64,000 bases of DNA from Verrucomicrobium sp. (GCA_017849585.1 JAFIGT010000013.1:62001-126000); one strand, 5' to 3'. Counted from the first letter of the stretch, positions 52,319 through 61,837 are shown. Translations and numbers: made by a program. The notes: a model not told the origin generated them from the letters alone.

Positions 52319-53656
52319 TTAACGCCCGGCGCGGCTACCTTCGAGCCGGCGAACGCGGTCGCGCAGTTCGTTCAACTCGCGCGTGCGCGCTTTAAGTACC
52401 GCCGCGGAATCATCCGCGGAAGCAGCGGTGCGCTTGAGTTGTTCCTGCTGCTTGGCCATCAGGTTGGCCGTGGCAGCGAGTTGATCCGACAGCTTGCCCA
52501 TGTCGGCGCGCAACTGTTCCAGATCGGCCTGATGCTTGGTGAGTTGATCGTTATACTTCGCATCGAGCTGGGCGATGCTCACACTCTGACTGTCAATCAT
52601 CTGCTTGAGCGTGTAACCGCCGAACGCCGCGAGCGCCACGAACAAGATAAAGCCTCCCACCAGAGAGTAACCCACCCATGTCAACACACTGCCCACGGCG
52701 TGTTGTTCTTTTGCCTGCCGTTCCGCATTCTTGCGAAAATCCGATACGCTGGGTTGATTCAAGGCCATAGTGCTGTTCCTGGTTGATGGGTTGGGGGTGG
52801 TTTCTTTGGGTAAGTGAATCGCAGACGACGGAGTCGTCGCGGCGGAAGAAGGTGTCGTGGTCGACGTGGAGACCGGCGACGCGCTCGCGGGACGGTTCGT
52901 GGCTCGATCCGATGACGTGGAATGAATCGATGTCGTCGCCGTCACGGGCGCGGACGTCGACTTGACCGGTTTGCTGGCCGAATGAACGGGTTCGTTCGCT
53001 TTCGATGTTGTCGGGACGGACACCGCAGTCGTCGCCACGACGGGCTCGCTTTTCGCAGAGGTAATCGATGCGGGCATGCCGGCGGATACTGGTGCCGTTT
53101 TAACCGGCGCAGCGGCAGGCGGCGTCACCGTCGTGACGGCTTTCTTTTCCGCCACCGGTTCGGATTTCACCGGAGTCGGAGAGGAAGGCGCTGCGCTCGG
53201 GACGGCAGCGGTTGTCTCGGCCATCGGCGTCACCGGCTTGGTGGACGTCGACGGAGCGGGCATCGGAATGGTCGCGTTCTTTTTGTCCTCATCCAGTTCG
53301 CCGGTCAGATCGGTGATCTTGATCGAATCGATGGAAAACTTGCTCTTCGTATGCAGAGCGGCCGCCATCGGGGGCAGCGGTTTGCTCGGGCCCGCCGAAG
53401 GATCGGGCGTAGTGGTATGGTGAATGCGCAATTTAGCCTCTGAGAAAATAGCGGGGGTTTCTTTTTTTTCCGCCACCGGTTCTGCCGGGGTGGAGATGGG
53501 TGGTGTCGCTGGCGTAGCCGGTGCCGATGGTTTCAACCCGAAATCAAATTCGAGCGTATCGTCCTTCTTGGCCGCTTTAGCTCCCGCCTTGCCTCGGGGC
53601 GCGGGCCCAATTCCTGCCTGCGCAGGAACGGACGTGGATTTCACCGGCTTTATCAT
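52319..53656 (-). CDS. Pro/Thr-rich single-pass membrane protein with C-terminal coiled coil
   Basis: 445 residues. A disordered N-terminal ~300 residues rich in Pro, Thr, Ser and Ala with charged patches; one membrane segment (about residues 325-345, VGYSLVGGFILFVALAAFGG); and a coiled coil of ~100 residues (QLDAKYNDQLTKHQADLEQL to RELNELRDRVRRLEG). No enzyme domain is visible. Likely a membrane scaffold. It diverges from the FHA membrane protein gene over 172 AT-rich bases, and both are single-pass proteins with long low-complexity linkers, so the pair may work together. ATG 53656 is chosen because the sequence is continuous in character from there. Confidence 0.75.
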   Translation of the reverse strand: MIKPVKSTSVPAQAGIGPAPRGKAGAKAAKKDDTLEFDFGLKPSAPATPATPPISTPAEPVAEKKETPAIFSEAKLRIHHTTTPDPSAGPSKPLPPMAAALHTKSKFSIDSIKITDLTGELDEDKKNATIPMPAPSTSTKPVTPMAETTAAVPSAAPSSPTPVKSEPVAEKKAVTTVTPPAAAPVKTAPVSAGMPASITSAKSEPVVATTAVSVPTTSKANEPVHSASKPVKSTSAPVTATTSIHSTSSDRATNRPASASPVSTSTTTPSSAATTPSSAIHLPKETTPNPSTRNSTMALNQPSVSDFRKNAERQAKEQHAVGSVLTWVGYSLVGGFILFVALAAFGGYTLKQMIDSQSVSIAQLDAKYNDQLTKHQADLEQLRADMGKLSDQLAATANLMAKQQEQLKRTAASADDSAAVLKARTRELNELRDRVRRLEGSRAGR

Positions 53657-53768
53657 CGTTAACCGACAAGATTGGAACACTGGCCACGCAATTCAAGATT
53701 TATGCTCACTATTTTTATTTTTACTGCAGTTTATGGAAAAAGAACCGTCTATCAGTTTAGAACGAGAT

Positions 53769-53798
53769 AGATTAGTAATACATGATAGTTAATCTCAA
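53769..53798 (-). promoter_or_regulatory. Candidate promoter for the coiled-coil membrane gene
   Basis: Minus strand TTGAGA (53798-53793), 18-nt spacer, TAATCT (53774-53769), inside the AT-rich divergent region 53657-53828. Moderate match only. Confidence 0.35.
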
Positions 53799-53828
53799 AC
53801 TTGGCCCGATACTTGCCATAGGTTGGGA

Positions 53829-54632
53829 ATGCCCTATCCTCAAGGCGTGATTTACAAATTTCGCGACGTCCAGACTCATCAAGCCGTTCCGCTGCCTCCC
53901 GGGGAATACCTCATTGGCCGCGAGGATGATTGCCCCATCTGCATCGAAAACACTTCGGTGAGCCGCAGGCACGCCAAGATTACTAATGGCGAAGATGGCC
54001 TTTGGATCGAAGATCTTGGCTCCTCCAATGGCACCGCCGTGCGCGGTCAACTCATCACCGAGCGCACCGCCATCAGCGTGGGCGAAGTGATTTATTTCGG
54101 TCCGGTCTGCTATCGACTCGAACCGGAAATCGTCGGGGAAGAAGCTCCCGCCACGGTTCCCCAACCAGGCTTGAAACCGGCAGGTCTGCGCAACCTGATG
54201 CGCAAAACGACCGACCGCGTCCCACTTGGCAGTATTCGTTTTGATCACGTTCCAGCGAGTGAAGCCACCACACTACAGTCAGCGGCCCCGGTAGCAGTAG
54301 CGGAACCGGAACCGGTCCCCGCCCCTTCAGCCGCGCGCCAAAAAATTTCCTCGTACCCCACCATCACGTTGCCAGCCACCCGGGTCGCCTCCTCCGCACC
54401 AGCTTCCACGTTTACCGCGCCGACTCCGGCATCCGTAACGGCCGCAGAAATCCCCCGTGCCTCCGCCCCGGCATCCATCTCGACACCCTCTACAGATGAA
54501 GAAACGGTCACCAGCAAAGGCGTTTCGACCCTCACCATCTGGATGGCCTTTGGTGCTGGCGTGGGCGTGGGACTCCTCCTCGGCATCGGCATTGCTTACA
54601 TGCTTTTCACGCTCGGTCGCGTGAGTTCTTGA
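53829..54632 (+). CDS. FHA-domain protein with C-terminal membrane anchor
   Basis: 267 residues. An FHA domain fills residues ~10-95: YLIGREDDCPICI, SVSRRHAKIT, then DLGSSNGTAVRG, with all the phosphothreonine-binding residues (GR, S/RRHA, SNG). A Pro/Ala/Thr-rich linker of ~130 residues follows, and a single membrane helix lies at the C-terminus (GAGVGVGLLLGIGIAYMLF). So it is a cytosolic phosphopeptide reader tethered to the membrane, implying a Ser/Thr kinase partner elsewhere. ATG 53829 is used; the TTG two codons upstream is less likely. It faces a divergent coiled-coil membrane gene. Confidence 0.93.
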   Translation: MPYPQGVIYKFRDVQTHQAVPLPPGEYLIGREDDCPICIENTSVSRRHAKITNGEDGLWIEDLGSSNGTAVRGQLITERTAISVGEVIYFGPVCYRLEPEIVGEEAPATVPQPGLKPAGLRNLMRKTTDRVPLGSIRFDHVPASEATTLQSAAPVAVAEPEPVPAPSAARQKISSYPTITLPATRVASSAPASTFTAPTPASVTAAEIPRASAPASISTPSTDEETVTSKGVSTLTIWMAFGAGVGVGLLLGIGIAYMLFTLGRVSS

Positions 54633-54783
54633 TCGCATTTGCAGTAGAAAGGTTCGCCCTCCATTCCAGCGAGGGCGAACGTTGTATTGCACCGCACCTC
54701 GGACGTTCCTAGTTCCATGCCTGAGCGACTGCGTAAATCACCTTTGTTAATTCACGCGATTTCGGCTAGAAAGATCTTCTACC

Positions 54784-55539
54784 TTGAAAATCTCCGCTTG
54801 TCTTATCACCCACAACGAACGGGACAACCTCGACCGGTGCCTCTCCAGTCTCCGGCCCGTGGTGGATGAGATCATTGTGGTCGACAGCGGCAGCACCGAC
54901 GGCTCGCAGGAGATTTGCCGCAGCTACGGCGCGCACGTCACCGAACACAAGTGGGAAGGCTACGTGGCGCAAAAAAATCTGGCCATCTCCCTCGCCTCGA
55001 ACAAGTGGGTGCTCAGCATCGATGCCGACGAGGAACTCTCCCCCGGCCTCTCCTCCGCCATCGAAATGCTGCGCGAGAATCCACCTACGGAAGACATCAG
55101 CGGTTACGAAATCTCCCGCGTTGTCTTTTACCGCGGCGAATGGATCTGGCACGGCAACTGGTTCCCGGATCGCCTCGTGCGCGTCTTCCAGAAAGACCGC
55201 GCCCGCTTCGCTGGCGGTTCCGTGCATGAGCGGCTCGAAATCGACGGCACCGTCAAGCGCCTGCCCGGCTACCTGCACCACTACACCTTCGTTTCGATGG
55301 AGGAACGTCGCGGTCGCATCCAGAACTACGCCAATCTCTGGGCCGCCAACGCCATTGCCCACGGACGCCGCGCCTGGCCCTGGTCCGCGCCCCTGCGCGC
55401 CAGCTGGCGATTCCTGCGCGGCTACGTGATTCGCCGCGGCTATCTCGACGGATCGCTCGGATGGGAAATCGCCCTCAGCAACGCCGAGGAAGTTTACATG
55501 AAGTATCAAAGCCTGCGGAGACTCCAGCAACGTGCGTAA
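54784..55539 (+). CDS. GT2 family glycosyltransferase, WaaE/KdtX-like
   Basis: 251 residues. GT-A nucleotide-sugar transferase with the DxD region LSIDADEELSP, an opening ISACLITHNERDNLDRCL, and IIVVDSGSTDGSQEI; the C-terminal part (FPDRLVRVFQKDRARFAGGSVHERL) matches the WaaE group that adds glucose to lipopolysaccharide core heptose, so an LPS or glycolipid acceptor is likely. The start is TTG at 54784 since no ATG lies upstream in frame and the family begins here (MKISACLITHNE). A TTGTTA ... CTAGAA promoter-like pair precedes it. It overlaps murJ by 8 nt. Confidence 0.9.
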   Translation: MKISACLITHNERDNLDRCLSSLRPVVDEIIVVDSGSTDGSQEICRSYGAHVTEHKWEGYVAQKNLAISLASNKWVLSIDADEELSPGLSSAIEMLRENPPTEDISGYEISRVVFYRGEWIWHGNWFPDRLVRVFQKDRARFAGGSVHERLEIDGTVKRLPGYLHHYTFVSMEERRGRIQNYANLWAANAIAHGRRAWPWSAPLRASWRFLRGYVIRRGYLDGSLGWEIALSNAEEVYMKYQSLRRLQQRA

Positions 55540-57151
55540 AAAATCCGCTGCCATCGTGGGTCTGGCCGTCGTCGGCTCCCGCGTCTTCGGACTCGTCCGC
55601 GAGGTCGTCTTCGCCGCCATGTTCGGCGCGGGCATGCTGCTCGATTCCTACCTCGCCGCGTTTCGCATTCCCAATCTCCTGCGCGACCTTTTCGCGGAGG
55701 GCGCGCTCTCGACCGCATTTGTCACCACCTTCACCAAAGTCAACGAAAAGGAAGGCAGCGACAAAGGCTGGCATCTCGCGCGACTGGTCATCTCCGCGCT
55801 CATTCTGGTCCTTGGCATTATTTGCATACTCGGCATTCTCGCCAGCGGTCCGCTCGTCTGGATGATGAATTACGGTTTCGCGGCAGTCCCCGGAAAACTC
55901 GCCCTCACCACCGACCTCACGCGCATTCTCTTTCCCTTCATCCTCTTCGTCTCCCTCGCCGCCGTCGCCATGGGCATGCTCAACGCGAAGAATGTCTTCG
56001 GCCTGCCCGCGTCCGCTTCCACCGCGTTCAATATCGTCTCGGTTTTCTTCGGCGTCGTACTCGCCTACACGTTTGATCCTCAGGAAAACTGGATGCAGCC
56101 GCACTTCTCCGAACGCGCGCTGTACGGCGTCTGTCTCGGCGTGCTCATTGGCGGACTCGCCCAGCTCGGCATTCAATTACCCAAGCTCTGGCAACTCGGC
56201 TTCCGCTATCGCTGGGAGTTGAACTTCAATGATCCCGCGCTGCGCACCGTCCTCCTGCTCATGATCCCCAGCGTCATCGCCGGATCCGCGGTGCAGGTCA
56301 ACGTCGTCGTCAGTAATTTCTTCGCCTCGCAAATCAACGGCGCGCAATCGTGGCTCGGCAGCGCGTTTCGTCTCATGCAATTTCCCATCGGCGTCTTCGG
56401 CGTTGCGATTGCCACGGTCGCGCTTCCCTCCGTTTCGCGTCATCACGCGCAGGACAACCTGCCCGCCTTCGGCAAGACGGTGGAAGAAGCGTTGCGCCTC
56501 GCATTCTATCTCACGCTTCCTGCATCGCTCGGACTCGCCATTCTCGCGGAACCGATCATTCGCCTGATCTACCAACATGGCCGCTTCGATGCGGTCGCCA
56601 CGTATCAAACCTCGCTCGCGCTGCAGGCCTATTCGATTGGACTTGCCGGTTACGCCGGCATCAAGGTTCTCGTCCCCTGCTTCTACGCGCTCAATCTCTC
56701 CAAGACCCCGGTGAAGATCAGCCTCTTCGGCATGGCGATTAATCTCCTCCTCTGCTACGTCCTCGTCAAAGGCTTCGGTCTCGGCCATGTCGGACTCGCC
56801 CTGACAACAGGCCTGATCGCCCTGATCAATTTCCTGCAACTTCTCTTCTTCATGTCGCGCCAGGTGAATTGCGGTCGTCCGCTCCACTGGATCACCTTCT
56901 TCGCCCGCGTGACGGCCGCCTGCTTCGCCATGGGAGCCGTCGCCTGGATCGGACAATTCCTCGCGGAACCGGCCTCCCATCTCGGCATGCTCCCGTACAT
57001 CGCCGCCATCGGCGCAACGATCTTCATGGCGGCCATCACCTATTTCGGCGTCTCGTTTCAGATGGGGCTGCCCGAGTCGGTCGAGATGGCTGACTTCCTC
57101 CGCCGCAAGCTCAACCTGCCCGTTCCCAACCGGATCAAGCCGCCACAATAA
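55532..57151 (+). CDS. murJ: Lipid II flippase MurJ
   Basis: 539 residues with about fourteen membrane helices. MATE-like flippase moving lipid II across the inner membrane for peptidoglycan synthesis. The family motifs are visible: GSRVFGLVREVVFAAMFGAG, a cluster of Arg near the N-terminus, LRDLFAEGALSTAFV and later FNIVSVFFGV and YQHGRFDA. The start is GTG 55532, inside the previous gene by 8 nt, as supported by the typical MRKKSAA beginning. It is followed after 5 nt by moeA on the same strand, an odd functional mixture but by spacing one transcript. Confidence 0.95.
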   Translation: MRKKSAAIVGLAVVGSRVFGLVREVVFAAMFGAGMLLDSYLAAFRIPNLLRDLFAEGALSTAFVTTFTKVNEKEGSDKGWHLARLVISALILVLGIICILGILASGPLVWMMNYGFAAVPGKLALTTDLTRILFPFILFVSLAAVAMGMLNAKNVFGLPASASTAFNIVSVFFGVVLAYTFDPQENWMQPHFSERALYGVCLGVLIGGLAQLGIQLPKLWQLGFRYRWELNFNDPALRTVLLLMIPSVIAGSAVQVNVVVSNFFASQINGAQSWLGSAFRLMQFPIGVFGVAIATVALPSVSRHHAQDNLPAFGKTVEEALRLAFYLTLPASLGLAILAEPIIRLIYQHGRFDAVATYQTSLALQAYSIGLAGYAGIKVLVPCFYALNLSKTPVKISLFGMAINLLLCYVLVKGFGLGHVGLALTTGLIALINFLQLLFFMSRQVNCGRPLHWITFFARVTAACFAMGAVAWIGQFLAEPASHLGMLPYIAAIGATIFMAAITYFGVSFQMGLPESVEMADFLRRKLNLPVPNRIKPPQ

Positions 57152-57156
57152 TCCCA

Positions 57157-58383
57157 ATGAGAGCGGACACCCCCAGCATTCCTCCCCACTCCGATTCCGA
57201 GACGCTCCGGCTTCTCCTCGATCATGTCACTCCCTTGCCCGCCGTAGCGGTGACACTGGATCAGGCGCTCGGCCGCGTCTTGCGCCGTGACGCCCATTGC
57301 GATAGCGACCAGCCCGCCTTTGACCGCTCCGCCATGGACGGCTATGCCATCGCGCCCCATCCTTCAGGTCTCACCGCGACGACCTATACTCTTTCCGGCG
57401 AAGTCCTCACCGGACAAACACCCGCCTTCACCCTGCAACCCGGTCAATGCGCCCGCGTCTTCACCGGCGCGATGATCCCTCCCGGAGCGGTTCGCGTCAT
57501 CAAACAGGAGGACTCCAAAATTCACGGCGTCACCGTGCACGAATTACATCCCGACCCGAACGCACCCACGCACATTCGCTACCGTGGTGAAGACTGCAAG
57601 GCCGGCGACATCATGATTCCCGCCGGACAAATACTACATCCCTCCCACGTCTCCATTCTCGCCAGCATCGGCATCACTGATCCCCTCGTCTCCCGCAAAC
57701 CGCGTGTCGCCCACATCGTTTCCGGCAGCGAGATCGTTCACCCACTGAAGACCCCGGGACCCGGTCAAATCCGCGATTCGAACTCTCACCTCCTCGCCGC
57801 GCTCTGCGCTGAAATCGGTGCCTCCGTGCGCCATCGTGCCCACACCATCGACGACGAAGCCCAGACGCTCGATCTCGTCGCCTCTCTGCCGGATCGCGGG
57901 TATGACATCCTCCTTTTTTCCGGCGGCTCGGGCGCGGGTTCCTATGACTTCTGCCGCGCCGCCTTTGCCAAGCTCGGCTTCACCCTCCGGCTCGAAGGCG
58001 TGGCGCTGCGTCCCGGCAAACCGCTCCTCTTCGCCACGCGCGGTTCGCAACTCGCCTTTGGCCTGCCCGGAAATCCACTCTCGCACTTCGTCCTCTTCCA
58101 ACTTTTTGTTCGGCCCGTCATTCGCGCCCTGCAAAAAGCCGCGCCCGAGAATCGCGAGATGACCGGACTTCTCGCGGTCGATGCGACCGATGTGCATAGT
58201 CCGCTCAAAACGTATCGCCCCGCCTGTTGGTATTCCGGTGAAAGCGGACCTCTCATCGAACCGCTCCCATGGAACGGCTCCGGCCATCTCGCCTCCCTCA
58301 GCCGCGCCAATGCGCTGCTCATCATCCCGCCACACACCGAATCCTTGAAGCGCGGCGACCGCGCGACCTGGTTAGCCATTTAG
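57157..58383 (+). CDS. moeA: Molybdopterin molybdenumtransferase MoeA
   Basis: 408 residues. Inserts molybdate into adenylated molybdopterin. Motifs: AFDRSAMDGYA at residue ~50 (the MoeA entry motif), VIKQEDSKI, a LFSGGSGAGSYDF loop at ~250 (the G-G-S-G-x-G region of the MoaB-like domain) and FGLPGNPLSHFVLFQLFV. Domain III and C-terminal IV follow. It is five bases after murJ and heads a moeA-moaC-mogA group. Key catalytic Asp/Glu residues sit in the expected motifs. No moaA, moaD or moaE gene is in the window. Confidence 0.95.
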   Translation: MRADTPSIPPHSDSETLRLLLDHVTPLPAVAVTLDQALGRVLRRDAHCDSDQPAFDRSAMDGYAIAPHPSGLTATTYTLSGEVLTGQTPAFTLQPGQCARVFTGAMIPPGAVRVIKQEDSKIHGVTVHELHPDPNAPTHIRYRGEDCKAGDIMIPAGQILHPSHVSILASIGITDPLVSRKPRVAHIVSGSEIVHPLKTPGPGQIRDSNSHLLAALCAEIGASVRHRAHTIDDEAQTLDLVASLPDRGYDILLFSGGSGAGSYDFCRAAFAKLGFTLRLEGVALRPGKPLLFATRGSQLAFGLPGNPLSHFVLFQLFVRPVIRALQKAAPENREMTGLLAVDATDVHSPLKTYRPACWYSGESGPLIEPLPWNGSGHLASLSRANALLIIPPHTESLKRGDRATWLAI

Positions 58384-58402
58384 GAAGTTTTTCACTCGGG
58401 AC

Positions 58403-58430
58403 TGAAAACCGAAAACTTCGAACTGAAAAC
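58403..58430. repeat. Heptad repeat, family C (copy 2), between moeA and moaC
   Basis: Four units TGAAAAC, CGAAAAC, TTCGAAC, TGAAAAC, 40 nt before the moaC ATG at 58471. Same family as the coaB leader at 45295-45401. Confidence 0.8.
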
Positions 58431-58470
58431 TCTTCTTTTGGACCGTTGCGATTTGACTTACCTTTCTGCC

Positions 58471-58929
58471 ATGGCCCGCACACTCTCCCATCTCGATGCC
58501 TCCGGCAACGCCCGCATGGTGGGCGTCGGCCACAAACCGGATGTCGCCCGCATCGCGGAAGCCCGCGCATCGATTAAGCTCGCCCCCGCAACGCTCCGTC
58601 TCCTGAAAAAGAATGCGCTCCCGAAAGGCGACGTCCTCACCGTCGCCAAGATCGCCGGCATTCAGGCCGCGAAACAAACCAGCGCCCTCATCCCGCTCTG
58701 TCATCCGCTGCCGCTCCATCACATCGACCTTCGCTTCACCGTGCGCCGCGATGGCATTGAAATCCGCGCCACCGCCGAGACCATCGGCAAAACCGGAGTG
58801 GAAATGGAAGCCCTCACCGCCGCCTCGGTGGCCGCACTCACGCTCTACGATATGTGCAAAGCCGTCGACAAAACCATGCGCTTCGAAGTCGCCCTCGTCA
58901 GCAAAAAGAAAGGTCCGGCCCGCGCATGA
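58471..58929 (+). CDS. moaC: Cyclic pyranopterin monophosphate synthase MoaC
   Basis: 152 residues. Converts the MoaA product to cyclic pyranopterin monophosphate. Motifs: [28 protein letters not shown] (the metal/substrate-binding LIPLCHPL), [25 protein letters not shown] and the C-terminal VDKTMR..V. Length fits. I start at ATG 58471; the in-frame upstream codons (from 58438) are not conserved-looking. The heptad repeat lies in the 87-nt gap after moeA. It overlaps the mogA start by 4 nt. Confidence 0.96.
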   Translation: MARTLSHLDASGNARMVGVGHKPDVARIAEARASIKLAPATLRLLKKNALPKGDVLTVAKIAGIQAAKQTSALIPLCHPLPLHHIDLRFTVRRDGIEIRATAETIGKTGVEMEALTAASVAALTLYDMCKAVDKTMRFEVALVSKKKGPARA

Positions 58930-59420
58930 AAGTAGGCCGTCTCACCCTCAGTGATCGCGCTGCCAGCGGCGTGTACGAAGACGCCAGCGGACCCGAAATC
59001 GAGCGCGTCATTCAGCAACTCTTCGCCGAGCCACTCGAATTCGTTCGCGTCCTGCGGCCCGACGATCGCGCCCAGATCGAAGCAGAACTCATCCGCCTCG
59101 CCGACGATGAAGGCTGTCCGCTCATCGTCACCACCGGTGGCACCGGCCCTTCACCCCGCGATGTCACGCCCGAGGCGACCCGCGCCGTCATCGAAAAAGA
59201 ACTCCCCGGTTTCGGCGAAGTCATGCGCCTCCACTCCTACGTCAAGGTCCGCACCGCCATTCTTTCCCGCGCCCTCGCCGGGGTGCGCGGTCGGTCGCTC
59301 ATCATCAATCTCCCCGGCAAGCCCACCGCCATCGCCGAATGTCTCCCGCTCGTCGCCCCGGCCATCGCGGAATGTCTCGACCATATCGCCGGATTCCGCC
59401 CCCGGCTTGCGAATTCTTGA
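58926..59420 (+). CDS. mogA: Molybdopterin adenylyltransferase MogA
   Basis: 164 residues. Adenylates molybdopterin before metal insertion. Opens with [20 protein letters not shown], has [25 protein letters not shown] and [23 protein letters not shown], which place it with MogA rather than MoaB. ATG 58926 overlaps the moaC stop (ATGA), so translation is coupled. After it, 45 nt with no terminator lead to the polysaccharide exporter genes. Confidence 0.93.
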   Translation: MKVGRLTLSDRAASGVYEDASGPEIERVIQQLFAEPLEFVRVLRPDDRAQIEAELIRLADDEGCPLIVTTGGTGPSPRDVTPEATRAVIEKELPGFGEVMRLHSYVKVRTAILSRALAGVRGRSLIINLPGKPTAIAECLPLVAPAIAECLDHIAGFRPRLANS

Positions 59421-59465
59421 AATCGCCTTTTCCGTCCGCACTACCGATGCTATAGATTCCCCCAC

Positions 59466-60284
59466 ATGCAGCGTATCGTCATCGAAGCCGGCAAAGATTC
59501 CGCCAACTACTGGCTCGACCTCTGGCGTTATCGCGAACTCCTTGGCTTTCTTTCCTGGCGCGATCTTCTGGTACGCTACAAGCAAACCCTGCTCGGCATC
59601 ACCTGGGCGTTGCTACGCCCCATTCTCTTCACCTTCGTTTTCACCCTCGTCTTCAGCAAGATTGGCAAGTTTCCATCAAACGGCATTCCCTACGCGCTCC
59701 TGACGTTGACCGGTGTTCTCGTCTGGCAACTCTTCGCCAGCGCCTTCGGCGGCTGCAGCGCCAGCCTCGTCAACAACGCCCACCTCATCACCAAGGTGTA
59801 CTTCCCCCGCCTGATCCTGCCCTGCGCCGCCATGGCTGTGGGTCTCGTCGATTTTCTCGTCGCACTCGCTCTGCTTTTTGGCCTGATGCCGTTCTTCGGC
59901 GTCTGGCCCGACTGGCGCTGGCTCACCCTGCCGGCCTGGATCACCCTCGCCTTGCTCGCTGCGGCCAGCGCCGGCATCTGGATCGCCGCCCTCAACGTAC
60001 GCTACCGCGATTTCGGCACGCTCGTGCCACTCGTATTGCAGCTTGGCATGTTTATCTCCCCGGTCGGCTACGCCAGCGACATCGTTCCGGAACGCTGGCG
60101 ATTACTCTATTCCCTTAACCCCCTCGTGAGCGTGATCGACGGTTTTCGTTGGGCTCTGTTCGGCGGAAAAGCCTCCCTCTGTCTTTCCGGATTGGCCTTG
60201 TCGATTCTCTTTCTATTAATGCTGCTGTGGTCCGGACTGCGCTATTTCCGCACGACGGAAAAAACTTTCGCCGATATCATCTGA
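59466..60284 (+). CDS. wzm: ABC-2 type polysaccharide export permease, Wzm-like
   Basis: 272 residues with six membrane helices. Matches the O-antigen/teichoic-acid exporter permeases: DLWRYRELLGFLSWRDLLVRYKQTLLG at the start, then LRPILFTFVFTLVFSKIG, a LPALFPFLF-like start of helix 5 and a C-terminal motif LNPLVSVIDGFRWALFG. It makes a transport complex with Wzt. The ATPase gene overlaps the stop by 1 nt (TGATG), confirming the pair. It exports a lipid-linked glycan from the inner membrane; no biosynthetic gene cluster adjoins in this window. Confidence 0.93.
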   Translation: MQRIVIEAGKDSANYWLDLWRYRELLGFLSWRDLLVRYKQTLLGITWALLRPILFTFVFTLVFSKIGKFPSNGIPYALLTLTGVLVWQLFASAFGGCSASLVNNAHLITKVYFPRLILPCAAMAVGLVDFLVALALLFGLMPFFGVWPDWRWLTLPAWITLALLAAASAGIWIAALNVRYRDFGTLVPLVLQLGMFISPVGYASDIVPERWRLLYSLNPLVSVIDGFRWALFGGKASLCLSGLALSILFLLMLLWSGLRYFRTTEKTFADII

Positions 60285-61528
60285 TGTCCACTCCCGCCAT
60301 TCACGTCCAGAATCTCGGCAAGCGCTATCACCTACAAAACAGTGACGTACGCACCTGGACCTTGCGCGAGACGCTGCGCAACGCAGGACTCTCCATCCTC
60401 TCCCGCCTGCGTGGCACCACGCCGAAGCAGAGCCGCACCCAGGAATTCTGGGCCTTGCAGAACGTCAACTTCACCATTCAACCCGGCGAAATCGTCGGCT
60501 TGATCGGTCGCAATGGAGCCGGAAAATCCACCCTACTGAAACTCCTCAGCCGCATTACCGACCCAACCACTGGACGCATTGAAATCAATGGCCGCGTCGC
60601 GAGCCTTCTCGAAGTTGGCACCGGATTCAACGGCGAACTCACCGGCCGCGAAAATATTTTCCTCAATGGCGCCATCCTCGGCATGAGCCACGCCGAGATC
60701 CGCTCGCAATTTGACCAGATTGTCGACTTTGCGGAGATCGGCGCCTTTGTCGACACCCCTGTGAAACGCTACTCCAGCGGCATGTTCGTCCGCCTCGCCT
60801 TCGCCGTAGCAGCCCATCTCCAGAATGAAATCCTGATTGTGGACGAAGTACTCGCCGTGGGTGATTCCAAATTCCAGCGCCGTTGCCTCGACAAGATGCA
60901 GGACGTCGCGCGCAGCGGCCACACGGTCATTCTCGTCAGCCACCAGATGCAGTTGGTCCAGTCCCTCGCCTCGCGCGCGCTCCTCCTCGAAGACGGCAAA
61001 TTGATCAGCGACGGCGAACCCGGTCTCGTCATCGCCCGCTACCTCGGACAAAAAGCCGAACGATACGATTTGAGCCGCTTTGGTGGCGAACCCGATGCCA
61101 TCGGCCGCTTCACCGCGCTCTCCTTTTCCTCGGGCGAGCAAACATGGCCAGCCTCCGTGGCGCAGGGAGAACCGCTCACCGCTCATCTCGAAATCGAACT
61201 TTCCGCCCCACTCCACGAAGGCAATCTCTTCATCGCAGTGCGCAACAGCGAGGGCATCGAAGTCTTCTCCAGCAACTGGTCGGAAACCCAACCCTTGCTC
61301 GAACTCCAACCCGGCACTTATCATTTCAATGTCACCTTACCCACACGCTATCTCCGACCCGATGCCTACTGGATTTCGCTGTGCCTGATCCGCAATCAGG
61401 CAGACTCAATCTCACTCCTGCGCGGGCTGGAAATGCCTCCCATTGTCCCCTCCGCCACATCGGATAAATTAATCGAAAGTCGGCGCTGGGGTCTGGTTAC
61501 ACTCCCATGTGAGTGGTCGCAAAAATAG
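60284..61528 (+). CDS. wzt: Polysaccharide ABC exporter ATPase with Wzt C-terminal domain
   Basis: 414 residues. N-terminal ABC ATPase (1-245): Walker A GRNGAGKST, a signature region YSSGMFVRLAFAVA (the SSGM variant of LSGGQ seen in Wzt/TagH), Walker B ILIVDEVLAVGD and switch VSHQM. Residues ~270-410 match the Wzt carbohydrate-binding domain that reads a chain-end modification (immunoglobulin-like strands, FIAVRNSEGIEVFSSNW). So the exported glycan probably has a modified non-reducing end. Overlaps wzm by 1 nt. Upstream in-frame codons (from 60149) are inside wzm and rejected. 12 nt beyond its end begins a convergent small gene. Confidence 0.95.
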   Translation: MSTPAIHVQNLGKRYHLQNSDVRTWTLRETLRNAGLSILSRLRGTTPKQSRTQEFWALQNVNFTIQPGEIVGLIGRNGAGKSTLLKLLSRITDPTTGRIEINGRVASLLEVGTGFNGELTGRENIFLNGAILGMSHAEIRSQFDQIVDFAEIGAFVDTPVKRYSSGMFVRLAFAVAAHLQNEILIVDEVLAVGDSKFQRRCLDKMQDVARSGHTVILVSHQMQLVQSLASRALLLEDGKLISDGEPGLVIARYLGQKAERYDLSRFGGEPDAIGRFTALSFSSGEQTWPASVAQGEPLTAHLEIELSAPLHEGNLFIAVRNSEGIEVFSSNWSETQPLLELQPGTYHFNVTLPTRYLRPDAYWISLCLIRNQADSISLLRGLEMPPIVPSATSDKLIESRRWGLVTLPCEWSQK

Positions 61529-61540
61529 ACCAAAGATGGG

Positions 61541-61837
61541 TTACCCCTTCCACGGCTGGAAGGGGCGGCGCGGTTCCGCCTCGACCTGATGCGGATGCAC
61601 CGGAGTGGTATCCAATACAAAGACCGGCTTCTTCCCCGCCTCGAACAACTCCGGCTTATGCACACGCCAGTAGGCGATGTGACGGTCGACATCCGGCCCG
61701 ATGAATTCCAGCGAGCCGGGCTCCAGCCGGACAATTTCCTTCATCGTGATCAGCGTCTGCCACGGATGATCATCAATCTGCTTGATCGTGTAACCAAAAT
61801 TCGGACCGGGAGCGAACCACGTCATGACGGTATCCAT
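61541..61837 (-). CDS. Uncharacterised small protein, divergent from Rieske gene
   Basis: 98 residues, taken from ATG 61837; the longer open frame upstream would run through the divergent Rieske gene and is rejected. The sequence MDTVMTWFAPGPNFGYTIKQIDDHPWQTLITMKE... is mixed alpha/beta, soluble, with two short Pro/His segments near the end (HPHQVEAEPRRPF). I do not recognise it. Good amino-acid composition and a proper start support a real gene. It converges on wzt and lies 42 nt from the Rieske start in the opposite direction. Confidence 0.6.
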   Translation of the reverse strand: MDTVMTWFAPGPNFGYTIKQIDDHPWQTLITMKEIVRLEPGSLEFIGPDVDRHIAYWRVHKPELFEAGKKPVFVLDTTPVHPHQVEAEPRRPFQPWKG

